From assembly GCF_004139715.1 (NCBI RefSeq), contig NZ_CP035544.1, positions 2,607,501-2,671,500 of the forward strand: 64,000 nucleotides of DNA, read 5' to 3'. Below, one piece after another: positions 53,704-63,744 of this stretch. Each line of letters starts with the position of its first letter. The stretch's first letter is position 1. This DNA is from Muriicola soli (GTDB lineage: Bacteria > Bacteroidota > Bacteroidia > Flavobacteriales > Flavobacteriaceae). The translations under genes and the position numbers were made by a program. The notes under the pieces were generated by a model that searched no databases, was not told the DNA's origin, and saw only the letters and a list, made by a program, of their open reading frames with translations.

Positions 53704-56104
53704 TTCCGAGGGCCAGGATCAGGTTTATTCCCGGTGCAGATATTCCTGAAGAGTACGTCCGGTATCTCTGGTCTGTTATATTTTCAAGGGATAAGGAAGC
53801 CGTTAAGGCATTGCTGAACTGATACTGCGACCTAAGATTTAAAGTGTACCAGGAGGGGGAATAAGGATTCCCGTTCTCGTCCAGATCGTAAATATAATCT
53901 TTGCTTCGCTCCGTAAGAGCCAGATCTTCATATCGTATTTCCCCATTAAAGTTGAGGAAGAGATCGGTTTTTAGTCTTGTTTTAGTCCAGATAAAATGGA
54001 AGTCCCCAAACGTTGGAGCGGCATGCCTTGCGGCCGAATCTTCTCCATTGTCGTCTTCTTCAATTCCATTGGTTATGGTGAGGTTTGAGGTCAGTTGCAT
54101 TTCTTTGTTCAGATACACTTCGCCTCCAAATTCAAAACCGTAGACATAGGCTTTGGCCGCATTCTGAATGGCTTGTACATTACTCAGTTCCCCATTGTAA
54201 AGGATTTCTCGTTCCCCATTAAAAGTAAAATCCCGGCGCACAAGGGCATCTACCAGATAGGTATAAAAGGTAGCCGCTCGCAAAACAGCTTTATTTTTAA
54301 AGTTCTTTTTGATGCCAAAGTCGACATTGTAAGCGTACTCAGGTTCCAATTGCGGGTTGGGCACTACTACTGATCCGGGTTCCGAATCGAAAACCTTCCC
54401 GATATCGTCAATATTGGGAGCCCTGAAGCCAGTAGATCCGTTAAGCGTTATTTGAGTCGATTGATTCGGGAACCAGCTCAAACCCAAACTACCCGTTAAT
54501 GCACCGTTATCGAGTTTGGCTTCTTCAAAGGGAAAGGGGTAAAAGGTAGTGTCAAATTCGGCATTGATCCATACGTGGCTGTACCTCAGCCCGGATAGCA
54601 GTGTTAAATTGGGCATCGCCTTGTACTCGGCGTTCACATATCCGGCAAGGGTTTGCCAGCTTGATCCGTCAGGATATCGCGAAGCGGCTTCTTCCTCCTG
54701 ATTGGTCTCAATATTCAATTGACTCCCATCAGAATGTACCCTGTTAAAAATATACTCCCCTCCATAATACAGTCTCAAATCACCTATTCGCTTATTTTCA
54801 AAATCGAGGTTAGCCGAAATTGCATCCACTTTTTCCCTGGTTCGGTTCAGGATCGGATCCTGAAAATCCCGATCGTTACGGCTCTCCTCAAACCGCTGGT
54901 AGGCCGTGGTTAATTTAAGGCCGTCATAAAATTTACCACTCCCTTTTTTGTACAGCTGAAGATTACCCATAAACCACTTTTGCGGCCCGTAATACCATTC
55001 TGCAGATCTGAGTCCTGTACCTTCATTATCCGGCCTGATTAGGCGGTCATAACGCGAGTAATCTGAAGTCTCTGAATAGTATAACCCGAGATCGTATTGC
55101 CAGTCGCTATCCGGTCTGAAGGCTATTTTTTGTAAAAAGTTGATCTGATCATAAGCCGTTGGGGTTTGCAACTTTGGCTTACTATTATTAAGCAGTACAT
55201 CCGTTCCATTTTGCCGTTGCACAAATTGATTTCGGAGATATCTTTGGGGGCCGTGACTTCCGATGCGCAGATCATCGAAACGATTGTAAGTAATACTGCT
55301 TAATGATGCCCATTTTTTTGAAGCGACATTCACATCACCGTGTATGGTATTTTCATTATTTGCGCTGGCATATCTAAAATCTGCATTCCCACTCACTAAA
55401 ATTGTATCAACCCTGGGCAATTGTGGTTTTAAGGTGTAAAAATTCATCACTCCCCCTATAGCGTCACTCCCGTAAATCACAGAGCCCGGGCCAAATACCA
55501 CTTCTGTATTCTTGATCGTAAAGGGATCAATGGAGATAACATTTTGAATGTTCCCACCCCTGAAGATCGCATTATTCATACGAACCCCGTCAACTGAGAG
55601 AACAAGTCGGTTGGTTGCAAAGCCCCTAATCATAGGGCTTCCTCCACCTAACTGACTCTTTTGCACAAAAACTTGCCCGCTGTTTTGCAAAAGATCTGCG
55701 GAGGTCTGGGGATTGGTAAAAGAGATATCTCCGGCACTTATTGAAGTTACTTTTTGGGGGATATCTTTTTTCTGTTGTTCCCATTTAGAGATTGACATCA
55801 CCACCGCTTCAAGTTGTTCCGTTTTGGGAATTAGCTCTATTCTTCCTCCTCTTCTGAGGATCTGATTTTTATTGGTTATTTTGGTTTCATAGCCGATATG
55901 ACTAACGGTAAAGCGTTCTAAAGCTTTGAATTCTGACAGATCGCAAATACCTTCAATATCAGTAATGAGGGTTTTACTTTTGTTGGCATTGTAGAGCAGG
56001 GCATTGACAAGGGGTCTTTTGGTTTCCCCGTCTATTACCTTAATCTGCTGCGCGCCCGCGCAGAGCAGCACAAAGAAAAATCCAATGCTTAGTGTTAGGC
56101 GCAT
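53693..56104 (-). CDS. TonB-dependent receptor, colicin/BtuB-like
   Basis: Outer-membrane receptor of 803 residues from the ATG at 56104 (an in-frame TTG at 56110 overlaps recO). Signal peptide MRLTLSIGFFFVLLCAGAQQ, a carboxypeptidase-like domain (IKVIDGETKRPLVNALLYN), a plug with TSADLLQNSGQVFVQKSQLG, PMIRGFATNRLVLSVDGVR and VVFGPGSVIYGSDAIGGV, then a barrel ending LILALGIVF. The plug resembles vitamin B12/heme-type receptors; ligand unknown. It starts 2 bases after the recO stop, so they are likely cotranscribed. Confidence 0.92.
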   Translation of the reverse strand: MRLTLSIGFFFVLLCAGAQQIKVIDGETKRPLVNALLYNANKSKTLITDIEGICDLSEFKALERFTVSHIGYETKITNKNQILRRGGRIELIPKTEQLEAVVMSISKWEQQKKDIPQKVTSISAGDISFTNPQTSADLLQNSGQVFVQKSQLGGGSPMIRGFATNRLVLSVDGVRMNNAIFRGGNIQNVISIDPFTIKNTEVVFGPGSVIYGSDAIGGVMNFYTLKPQLPRVDTILVSGNADFRYASANNENTIHGDVNVASKKWASLSSITYNRFDDLRIGSHGPQRYLRNQFVQRQNGTDVLLNNSKPKLQTPTAYDQINFLQKIAFRPDSDWQYDLGLYYSETSDYSRYDRLIRPDNEGTGLRSAEWYYGPQKWFMGNLQLYKKGSGKFYDGLKLTTAYQRFEESRNDRDFQDPILNRTREKVDAISANLDFENKRIGDLRLYYGGEYIFNRVHSDGSQLNIETNQEEEAASRYPDGSSWQTLAGYVNAEYKAMPNLTLLSGLRYSHVWINAEFDTTFYPFPFEEAKLDNGALTGSLGLSWFPNQSTQITLNGSTGFRAPNIDDIGKVFDSEPGSVVVPNPQLEPEYAYNVDFGIKKNFKNKAVLRAATFYTYLVDALVRRDFTFNGEREILYNGELSNVQAIQNAAKAYVYGFEFGGEVYLNKEMQLTSNLTITNGIEEDDNGEDSAARHAAPTFGDFHFIWTKTRLKTDLFLNFNGEIRYEDLALTERSKDYIYDLDENGNPYSPSWYTLNLRSQYQFSNALTASLSLENITDQRYRTYSSGISAPGINLILALGIVF

Positions 56105-56106
56105 GC

Positions 56107-56826
56107 TCAATTGAAAACTTCATTTAAAACCTCCAGCGATCTGGGTTTTCTAAAACCGTGCAAATGTAATTCAAAATAGAGGACCAATTTTTGCAACAAA
56201 GCCTGTCTCTCTTCCTTCTTGATTCTAATTGTTTGAATAGCATCAAAATTTGTGCCTAAGAAGGCCTGGAAAAGGTATAATTCTCGTCCTGTTAGGAGTG
56301 GGTTCAGGGTAGGCTGCATTACAAAGCGACCGTCCTGCAGGTCAAAATATTCAGAAACCGGCTCAGAAATATCGGGATAGAAGCCCAGGTACTTGCTAGC
56401 TTGTAGGAGAAAATACAAATGGAAATTACTGATCTGATCGTGGTGATCTGCCCACTGAAAGGCGGCTTCCAGAAATTGATACAAGCCTTCGTTCTTTTCT
56501 TCCTCATGGATACTGTTGCCCATCATTTCTGCGAGGAAGAAGGCAAGAGCATTTTTGACAATATCCGAATGTAATGTCTGATAGGGATTGATGACCTTTA
56601 CCTCCTGCAGTCGTTCCATACTGCCTTTATTCCTGTGGACAGCAACAATTTCCAACTGTGTTAAGGGCAGGAAATAAGCCGATTTTAATTTTCCTTTTTT
56701 CGATCCCAGTATCCCTTTGAGAAGGTAGGTCTTTAACCCGTCTGATTTCGTAAACATCTTTACGATCAGGCTGGTATCTCCGTATTTAAGGGAAGAGAGC
56801 ACAATAGCTCTGGTTGTCACTCGCAT
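56107..56826 (-). CDS. recO: DNA repair protein RecO
   Basis: RecO helps load RecA onto SSB-coated DNA in gap repair; 239 residues. The N-terminal OB-fold is clear: TRAIVLSSLKYGDTSLIVKM and SDGLKTYLLKGILG. A helical C-terminal part follows (FLAEMMGNSIHEEEKNEGLY), without a full cysteine zinc motif, as in many Bacteroidota. It is directly upstream of the TonB receptor on the same strand. Confidence 0.95.
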   Translation of the reverse strand: MRVTTRAIVLSSLKYGDTSLIVKMFTKSDGLKTYLLKGILGSKKGKLKSAYFLPLTQLEIVAVHRNKGSMERLQEVKVINPYQTLHSDIVKNALAFFLAEMMGNSIHEEEKNEGLYQFLEAAFQWADHHDQISNFHLYFLLQASKYLGFYPDISEPVSEYFDLQDGRFVMQPTLNPLLTGRELYLFQAFLGTNFDAIQTIRIKKEERQALLQKLVLYFELHLHGFRKPRSLEVLNEVFN

Positions 56827-56858
56827 TGGGAATAGATTGCGCTTAAAAGTACAAAAAA

Positions 56859-56882
56859 GCCCCCTGTGAGAGTCCAGGGGGC
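56859..56882 (-). terminator. Terminator after gdhA
   Basis: GCCCCCTG (56859-56866) and CAGGGGGC (56875-56882) form an 8-bp stem with an 8-base loop; on the minus strand a T-run follows. It lies about 25 bases past the gdhA stop. Confidence 0.85.
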
Positions 56883-56906
56883 CATTTCATTTTATGTTGA
56901 AGGCTT

Positions 56907-58253
<1,347 letters not shown>

Positions 58254-58297
58254 TTATTTGCTATTTAAAGGCTGTTGTTAGATCGACAATATAAGAT

Positions 58298-58305
58298 CAA
58301 AATTA
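58298..58305 (-). promoter_or_regulatory. Possible -7 element (TAnnTTTG) for gdhA
   Basis: TAATTTTG on the minus strand lies 47 bases before the gdhA ATG; a TTTA at about 19 bases upstream is a near -33 match. Confidence 0.42.
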
Positions 58306-58355
58306 TATTATTTTCTTAATTAAAGGGTCTTTTTTTTACCTATTTGACAAATGGC

Positions 58356-59509
58356 CTAGCCAATGGCTTGTTCCAGATCGGCAATGAGGTCGTCGGCATC
58401 TTCTATTCCCACACTCAGGCGAATAAGAGCGTCTACAACACCACTTTTCTCCCTTTCTTCTTTAGGAATGCTCGCATGTGTCATGCTCGCCGGATGGCCT
58501 GCAAGACTTTCCACTCCACCCAGGGATTCTGCCAAGGTAAAAACCTGAAGTTTTTCTACTATGCTGACGGCATCTTTGAAAGAACTGCCTTTGGGAATAA
58601 AGGAAATCATCCCCCCAAAATCACTCATCTGTGACTTGGCGATATCGTGGTTGGGATGGTCCTCAAAACCGGGCCAGTATACTTTCTCAATCTTGGGATG
58701 ATCCTTGAGATATAAGGCTATAGCTCTCCCATTTTCACAGTGCCTTTGCATCCTCACATGAAGGGTCTTTATTCCCCTTAATACAAGAAAACTGTCCATA
58801 GGCCCGCAAACAGCCCCGCTTGCATTTTGAATAAAGTACAGCTTATTGGCTAAGTCTTTGTCCTTAACTACCAGGGCACCAACAACTACATCACTGTGTC
58901 CTCCCAAATATTTTGTTGCAGAATGCATCACAATGTCGGCGCCGAGCTCTAAAGGCCTTTGCAAGAAAGGTGTGGCAAAAGTATTGTCCACGGCCAGTAA
59001 TAGGTTATGGTCTTTAGCCAGTTTTACCGCCCCTTTCACGTCGATAATATTCATCATCGGATTAGTGGGGGTCTCTACCCAAAGTAACTTAGTCCTTGAA
59101 TTAATTTTTTCGGCAACCTTGTTCAGATCTGTCATGCCTACAAAATGAAAAGTAATTCCGTACTTCTCAAAAACCTGCTTAAACAAGCGGTAGCTCCCTC
59201 CGTAAAGATCATTGGTGGAAACCACCTCATCTCCGGGAGAAAGTAATTTTATCACGGCATCTATGGCAGATAAGCCGCTGGCAAATGCCAGACCGTATTT
59301 ACCACTTTCTATACTGGCCAGAGATTGTTCCAAAGCAGTTCTTGTTGGATTAGCACTTCTTGAATACTCATAGCCTTTATGCCCCCAGGGGTCGACTGTG
59401 CATAGGTAGAGGTTTGATAAATAGGTGGCATTACAGCCGCATAAGCGGCATCTGGTTCTTGGCCCCCGTGTATGGTCTTACTATTGAATTTTAGTGTTTT
59501 CTTTCTCAT
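58356..59509 (-). pseudogene. Cystathionine gamma-synthase/lyase family enzyme, frameshifted near the N-terminus
   Basis: PLP enzyme of the trans-sulfuration family. The N-terminal piece starts at ATG 59509 (MRKKTLKFNSKTIHGGQEPD, later VMPPIYQTSTYAQSTPGG). The rest is in another frame and ends at 58356. It has the cofactor motif YGGSYRLF, PLP lysine in MHSATKYLGGHSD and the end region SLGGVESLAGHPASMTHASI. A GGGGG run at 59382-59386 separates them; one extra G makes HKGYEYSRSANPTRTALEQSL, exactly the expected family sequence, and gives 384 residues. It may act in methionine or cysteine metabolism. The break may be an error in the sequence, because the whole protein is otherwise perfect. Confidence 0.9.
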
Positions 59510-59615
59510 ATTCTTCGAATGAAGCTACAAAGGTATCGTTCTGGGCTGTATTTAACCAATCCTTTTTTAGATGAAATACCCTCTGTGTAAGAATGGTCTA
59601 ATATAGATTATACCT

Positions 59616-59623
59616 TAGCTTTG
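59616..59623 (+). promoter_or_regulatory. Possible -7 element (TAnnTTTG) for the DUF3298 gene
   Basis: TAGCTTTG lies 23 bases before the ATG at 59647. No -33 match is seen. Confidence 0.4.
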
Positions 59624-59646
59624 TAACATCTAAAGAACACTGCTAA

Positions 59647-60396
59647 ATGAAGTTTTTAAAACCTCTGTTTGTCTTATCAGTTGTTGCGGTTTTTACTTCT
59701 TGTGAAGAAGAATCAGCTCTCGTAATGGAGCCTGTGGTCTATACCAGTGCTCCCTGTAACAGCTGCCCGGAAATATCCATTAGTTATCCCCGGATTCTGG
59801 AAGATACTAAATTGGGAAGGACAGTAAACGACGGAATTGAAGCAGAGATCATAGAACTACTAACTTTTGCTGACAGCCTGGAGGTTGACAACCTCAATGA
59901 AGCAGTAAATTCATTCTCCCTGGGGTATTCAGAGTTAAAAGAGGTCTACCCCGACGAAACGGTACCATGGGAAGCGAACATTAATGCGGAAGTATCTTTT
60001 GAGAACAGACGTGTGCTGTCCATAAAATTGGATTCCTATCTGTTTACCGGAGGAGCTCATGGTTATTCAGCCTCTAATTTCCTGAATTTTGACATAGAAA
60101 AAGGTGAGGAAATAAATACGCGTGAGCTCTTCAGAGATCTCCTGGCTTTCCGCTCCTATGCTGAAACCAAATTCAGGGAGCAGGAAAAAATTCCTGCAGA
60201 CGCTCCTATCAATAGTACCGGATTTATGTTCGAGCGCGACACCTTCTACCTGCCCGAAAATATTGGTCTCACGCCAAAAGGCATTCTGTTATTATACAAC
60301 CAATACGAAGTTGCCTCCTATGCCGATGGACAAATACAACTTCTAATTCCCTTCAAGGAAGCAAAGAAATTTGTTTCTCCTGGAATGAAGCTCTGA
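59647..60396 (+). CDS. DUF3298/DUF4163 lipoprotein
   Basis: Exported lipoprotein of 249 residues (VFTSC, Cys19). The DUF4163 half (about 40-130, ISISYPRILEDTKLGRTVNDGI) and DUF3298 half (about 135-245, TGGAHGYSASNFLNFDIEKGE, LTPKGILLLYNQYEVASYADG) match this domain pair known from RsiV-like proteins and other surface proteins. The second Cys pair (CNSC) could form a disulfide. A soluble role at the envelope is likely; the specific function is unknown. Confidence 0.88.
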   Translation: MKFLKPLFVLSVVAVFTSCEEESALVMEPVVYTSAPCNSCPEISISYPRILEDTKLGRTVNDGIEAEIIELLTFADSLEVDNLNEAVNSFSLGYSELKEVYPDETVPWEANINAEVSFENRRVLSIKLDSYLFTGGAHGYSASNFLNFDIEKGEEINTRELFRDLLAFRSYAETKFREQEKIPADAPINSTGFMFERDTFYLPENIGLTPKGILLLYNQYEVASYADGQIQLLIPFKEAKKFVSPGMKL

Positions 60397-60397
60397 A

Positions 60398-60865
60398 TTA
60401 TCCCCCGGTAGAAATAATTTTCTTTATCCCCAGGATAGTACCGTAGTGTAATCCCAAATGAAAGTGATTAAAGGCAATCGCATCCTCTACACAATTCAAA
60501 GTGACTTTTGCACTTGTAGTGTATGAATTAAATTCTTTAAAAATCCCTTTTTCATAATCCCCTTTTATCCAGTCCGGAGCGAGTAACAAGGCGTCAGCTA
60601 TCTTCTTTACCGTTTCGGCACTTACTTCCTCCTCAGGGAATGTCCCTTTGCTGTATCTATCGATCAGTGAATCCTCAAGCCGCATAGGAAGCTTACTGAG
60701 TTTGTAGATAAGCAATTGTTCAGTGACAAGGGCATGTGCTATATTCCAGAAAAGATTGTTCTTGTGAGAATTCGGGATGACGAATAATTGCTCTTCAGGG
60801 GTTTCTGTAAGTACCCTGTGATATATGTCATGTAATTTTGAGGTAATGTTGAAAAGATTTTCCAT
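60398..60865 (-). CDS. DinB family protein
   Basis: Cytoplasmic four-helix bundle of 155 residues. The ATG at 60865 is best; the frame is open to 60964 but that extension would cover the start of the divergent ArsC-like gene. Metal-binding histidines of the DinB/YfiT fold are in WNIAHALVTEQLL and FNHFHLGLHYGTILGIKK. Family members are often thiol-linked transferases or stress proteins; substrate not known. Confidence 0.85.
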   Translation of the reverse strand: MENLFNITSKLHDIYHRVLTETPEEQLFVIPNSHKNNLFWNIAHALVTEQLLIYKLSKLPMRLEDSLIDRYSKGTFPEEEVSAETVKKIADALLLAPDWIKGDYEKGIFKEFNSYTTSAKVTLNCVEDAIAFNHFHLGLHYGTILGIKKIISTGG

Positions 60866-60951
60866 GACTTCATTTTGATAAAAGTATAACTTTTGGCCAT
60901 AATTGGGTTTCTTTGCATAGAGAGATTCTCCAAACCTAAAATGACTAGCCG

Positions 60952-61308
60952 ATGAAAGGGACATTTTTTTACTTAAGCACTTGTGATACTTGTAAACGAA
61001 TTATTGGCGAACTCAATTTGCCCCAGGGGATCACGCTTCAGGACATCAAAACAAAACCTTTATCTGAGGCACAACTCCTCCAATTAAAGACACTGGCCGG
61101 AAGTTACGAGGCACTTTTTAGTAAGCGTGCAAGGATGTACAAAGAGCGTAATCTCAAAGATAAGAAGCTAACGGAATCGGATTACCGCAAGCTGCTTTTG
61201 GAACACTACACCTTCCTGAAACGACCAGTCCTGCTTATCGGAGACAAGGTCTTTATTGGCAATGCTAAAAAAACCGTGGCTGAGGCCCGAGAAACACTCC
61301 ATCCTTGA
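60952..61308 (+). CDS. ArsC/Spx-family thioredoxin-fold protein
   Basis: Small cytoplasmic protein of 118 residues of the ArsC family. The redox motif is Cys11-Asp-Thr-Cys14 (STCDTCKRI) in place of the usual single Cys of ArsC, and RPVLLIGDKVFIGNAKKTV is the conserved proline-containing strand. It may be an arsenate-reductase-like or Spx-like thiol protein. Its stop overlaps the start of the EamA gene (TTGA), so expression is coupled. Confidence 0.88.
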   Translation: MKGTFFYLSTCDTCKRIIGELNLPQGITLQDIKTKPLSEAQLLQLKTLAGSYEALFSKRARMYKERNLKDKKLTESDYRKLLLEHYTFLKRPVLLIGDKVFIGNAKKTVAEARETLHP

Positions 61309-62210
61309 CAAAAAGAACTCTTGCCCTTCTTGCCGCGCTGGGGGCAACCGTCATTTATGGCCTAAACCATACCATCGCCAAAGGCGTTATGCCCATCTAC
61401 GTAAAACCTTTTGGCTTTATAATGATTCGCGTACTGGGTGCAACAGCCCTCTTTTGGGCTATCTCTTTCCTGGGGCCGAGTGAAAAGATTGAAAAGAAAG
61501 ATTGGGGCCGACTCATTCTCTGCGCGCTTTTTGGGATGGTTATCAATATGCTTGCCTTTTTTAAAGGCCTTGAACTATCCACTCCCATTAACAGCTCTGT
61601 ACTGGTAACGACCACACCTATAATTGTTGTTGTCCTATCTGCTCTCCTAATTCAGGAACGGATAAGGCTACTCAAAGGCCTCGGAGTTATCATCGGGCTC
61701 ATAGGTGCATTGGGGCTCATTATATACGGGCAGGAAGTAAGACAGGATGCGCCTAATATTCCTTTGGGGAACATGCTATTTTTAGTCAATGCACTCTTTT
61801 TTGGCCTCTACCTTATCCTGGTTAAAAAACTAATTGCAAAATATCATCCTTTCACCCTGATGAAATGGCTTTTCCTTTTAGGAATCTTTATTAACCTCCC
61901 TGTGGCACTACCTGATTTTCTTGAGATTTCATGGACAACACTCCCGGGTGAAGCCCTCTGGAAGATCGCCTTTGTGGTATTAGGCACCACCTTTTGCACG
62001 TATCTCTTTAACGCCTTCGCCCTCACACAACTAAAAGCGTCAACGGTAAGTGCTTTTATCTATGTTCAGCCGCTGGTAGGGATCGTTTTTGCCGTTGCAA
62101 GCGGGAAGGACGAATTAAGTCCTGTTAAGATTATTGCCGCCCTGATGGTTTGCCTTGGCGTTTATCTGGTGAGTAAAAAAGCTAAGCCAGATCCTTCGGT
62201 GACTTCTTAA
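61305..62210 (+). CDS. EamA/DMT family transporter
   Basis: Inner-membrane protein of 301 residues with ten TM helices and two EamA repeats (about 7-140 and 150-292). VIYGLNHTIAKGV, ELSTPINSSVLVTTTPIIVV and the second-half STVSAFIYVQPLVGIVFAV are typical. It exports metabolites or drugs; substrate unknown. The start is TTG at 61305, overlapping the previous stop codon. The end overlaps the convergent thioesterase gene by 29 bases. Confidence 0.92.
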   Translation: MTKRTLALLAALGATVIYGLNHTIAKGVMPIYVKPFGFIMIRVLGATALFWAISFLGPSEKIEKKDWGRLILCALFGMVINMLAFFKGLELSTPINSSVLVTTTPIIVVVLSALLIQERIRLLKGLGVIIGLIGALGLIIYGQEVRQDAPNIPLGNMLFLVNALFFGLYLILVKKLIAKYHPFTLMKWLFLLGIFINLPVALPDFLEISWTTLPGEALWKIAFVVLGTTFCTYLFNAFALTQLKASTVSAFIYVQPLVGIVFAVASGKDELSPVKIIAALMVCLGVYLVSKKAKPDPSVTS

Positions 62211-62661
62211 ATTTTCGAGTATCCTCCTTTGTAAGCAGTTTAAAGTTTTCAGCCCTTTCAAAATCCATAAATCTATTGAGAAGTTCTCCCTTTAGTGGAA
62301 TTAATTTTCGGGTTTCCAGACTTATCCAGGCCCCCATCATTTCGCAGTGTGCCACATTCATGCCATCTGCCGTATAAAAATTGTGCTGAAATTCAAAAAA
62401 CATTCCGTCTTCACTCATTCCCGTAACTTCAACTGATACTTTTATTGGCTTTCCGGGAAAAACTTCCTTGAAGTAATACATATGCTCGTAGAATACAACC
62501 GGGCCTATTTGATGCTCAATTAAGGTTTTGTGATCAAATCCCATTTCCATGAGAAAAGCCATTCGGGTGTGACTCATAAAGTTGGTATATGCACTGTTGG
62601 CCATATGGCGATTGGCATCCAGATCGCTCCATCTCACCTCAAATTCCTTTAAATAAGTCAT
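62182..62661 (-). CDS. Acyl-CoA thioesterase (4HBT/hotdog family)
   Basis: Hotdog-fold protein of 159 residues. The active-site region is VRWSDLDANRHMANSAYTNF, in which Asp and His match the 4-hydroxybenzoyl-CoA thioesterase family; MGFDHKTLIEHQIGPVVFYE and FEFQHNFYTADG follow. It probably hydrolyses an acyl-CoA or acyl-ACP; the substrate is not determinable. Confidence 0.92.
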   Translation of the reverse strand: MTYLKEFEVRWSDLDANRHMANSAYTNFMSHTRMAFLMEMGFDHKTLIEHQIGPVVFYEHMYYFKEVFPGKPIKVSVEVTGMSEDGMFFEFQHNFYTADGMNVAHCEMMGAWISLETRKLIPLKGELLNRFMDFERAENFKLLTKEDTRKFKKSPKDLA

Positions 62662-62761
62662 CTTTTTCCTTTTTAAAGCGGTAAAAATACCATTGTTTTC
62701 TCTTTCTTCAGGAGCCTGTACAAAAAAATTAATCCCTATTTTTAGCGCCTAATTTGATCAG

Positions 62762-63733
62762 ATGAGTTCAAAACCAGCCTTTATAAAGTCGCTTTCCCTG
62801 CCGGCCATTGCAGCACCTATGTTCCTGATTTCAGGACCCAATTTAGTTGTGGAATGTTGTAAAAACGGTATCGTTGGAACCTTTCCCGCCCTTAATCAGC
62901 GTAGTAGCGAGGGCTTTGAAGAATGGTTGATAGAAATTAAGGAAGCCCTGTCTGCCTATGAAAAAGAGAGCGGTAAAAAAGCAGCTCCTTTTGGGGTGAA
63001 CCTCATTGTACATCCGACCAATCCCAGATTGGAGGCCGACCTAAAACTCTGTATCAAACACAAGGTGCCCATCATCATCACCTCCCTGGGAGCAGTATCA
63101 CAGGTAGTTGATGCCGTGCACAGTTACGGTGGACTCGTATTTCACGATATTATCAAAAAACGGCATGCTGAAAAGGCTGCCGAAGCCGGGGTAGACGGAT
63201 TGATTTTAGTAGCCGCAGGGGCCGGTGGCCATGCCGGTACGATAAATCCCATGTCCCTGGTAGCTGAGATCAAAAAATTCTTTGACAAAACCATTATCCT
63301 GTCAGGATGTATTTCCACCGGGCGTGACATTGCCTCTGCCATGCAAATGGGGGCAGACCTGGCTTATATGGGTACACGTTTTATCAATACAACCGAAAGT
63401 AAAGCCCCTGAAGAGTATCGCAAAATGATCATTGATGCCGGCGCAAGTGATGTGGTCTATACCGCCGCCATATCAGGAGTACATGCCAATTTTCTGGGTG
63501 CAAGTCTTAAGGCTGCAGGAATTTCCGAAGAAGATCTGAAAAAAGACCGGAAGATCGATTTTGGCAAAGAACTCGATACCGAAGCAAAAGCCTGGAAGAC
63601 CATTTGGTCAGCCGGACAGGGTGTGACTACTGTTGAGAATGTATTAGCCGTAGAAGAACTCGTATCTCAGCTTAAACATGAATTCAGGGAGGCTGTTGAG
63701 GCTCAATATCAACTTCTCAAGCTTTATCCCTAA
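62762..63733 (+). CDS. Nitronate monooxygenase family FMN enzyme
   Basis: TIM-barrel flavoprotein of 323 residues. Family motifs are LPAIAAPMFLISGPNLVVECC, GVNLIVHPTNPRLEADL, LVAAGAGGHAG with the likely catalytic His, LSGCISTGRDIASAMQMGADLAYMGTRF (read in parts) and the later TAAISGVHANFL. It oxidises nitronates or related nitroalkanes, or may be an enoyl-ACP reductase-like relative. The YheT-type hydrolase begins 11 bases later, so cotranscription is likely. Confidence 0.94.
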   Translation: MSSKPAFIKSLSLPAIAAPMFLISGPNLVVECCKNGIVGTFPALNQRSSEGFEEWLIEIKEALSAYEKESGKKAAPFGVNLIVHPTNPRLEADLKLCIKHKVPIIITSLGAVSQVVDAVHSYGGLVFHDIIKKRHAEKAAEAGVDGLILVAAGAGGHAGTINPMSLVAEIKKFFDKTIILSGCISTGRDIASAMQMGADLAYMGTRFINTTESKAPEEYRKMIIDAGASDVVYTAAISGVHANFLGASLKAAGISEEDLKKDRKIDFGKELDTEAKAWKTIWSAGQGVTTVENVLAVEELVSQLKHEFREAVEAQYQLLKLYP

Positions 63734-63744
63734 AGCCGTAATCC

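Noticed and set aside
59309-59509. Independent 66-residue protein upstream of the trans-sulfuration gene
   Set aside because: Its sequence is the missing N-terminus of that enzyme up to the frameshift.
60866-60964. Extension of DinB to 60964
   Set aside because: It would overlap the start of the divergent ArsC-like gene, and MENLFN at 60865 is a natural start.
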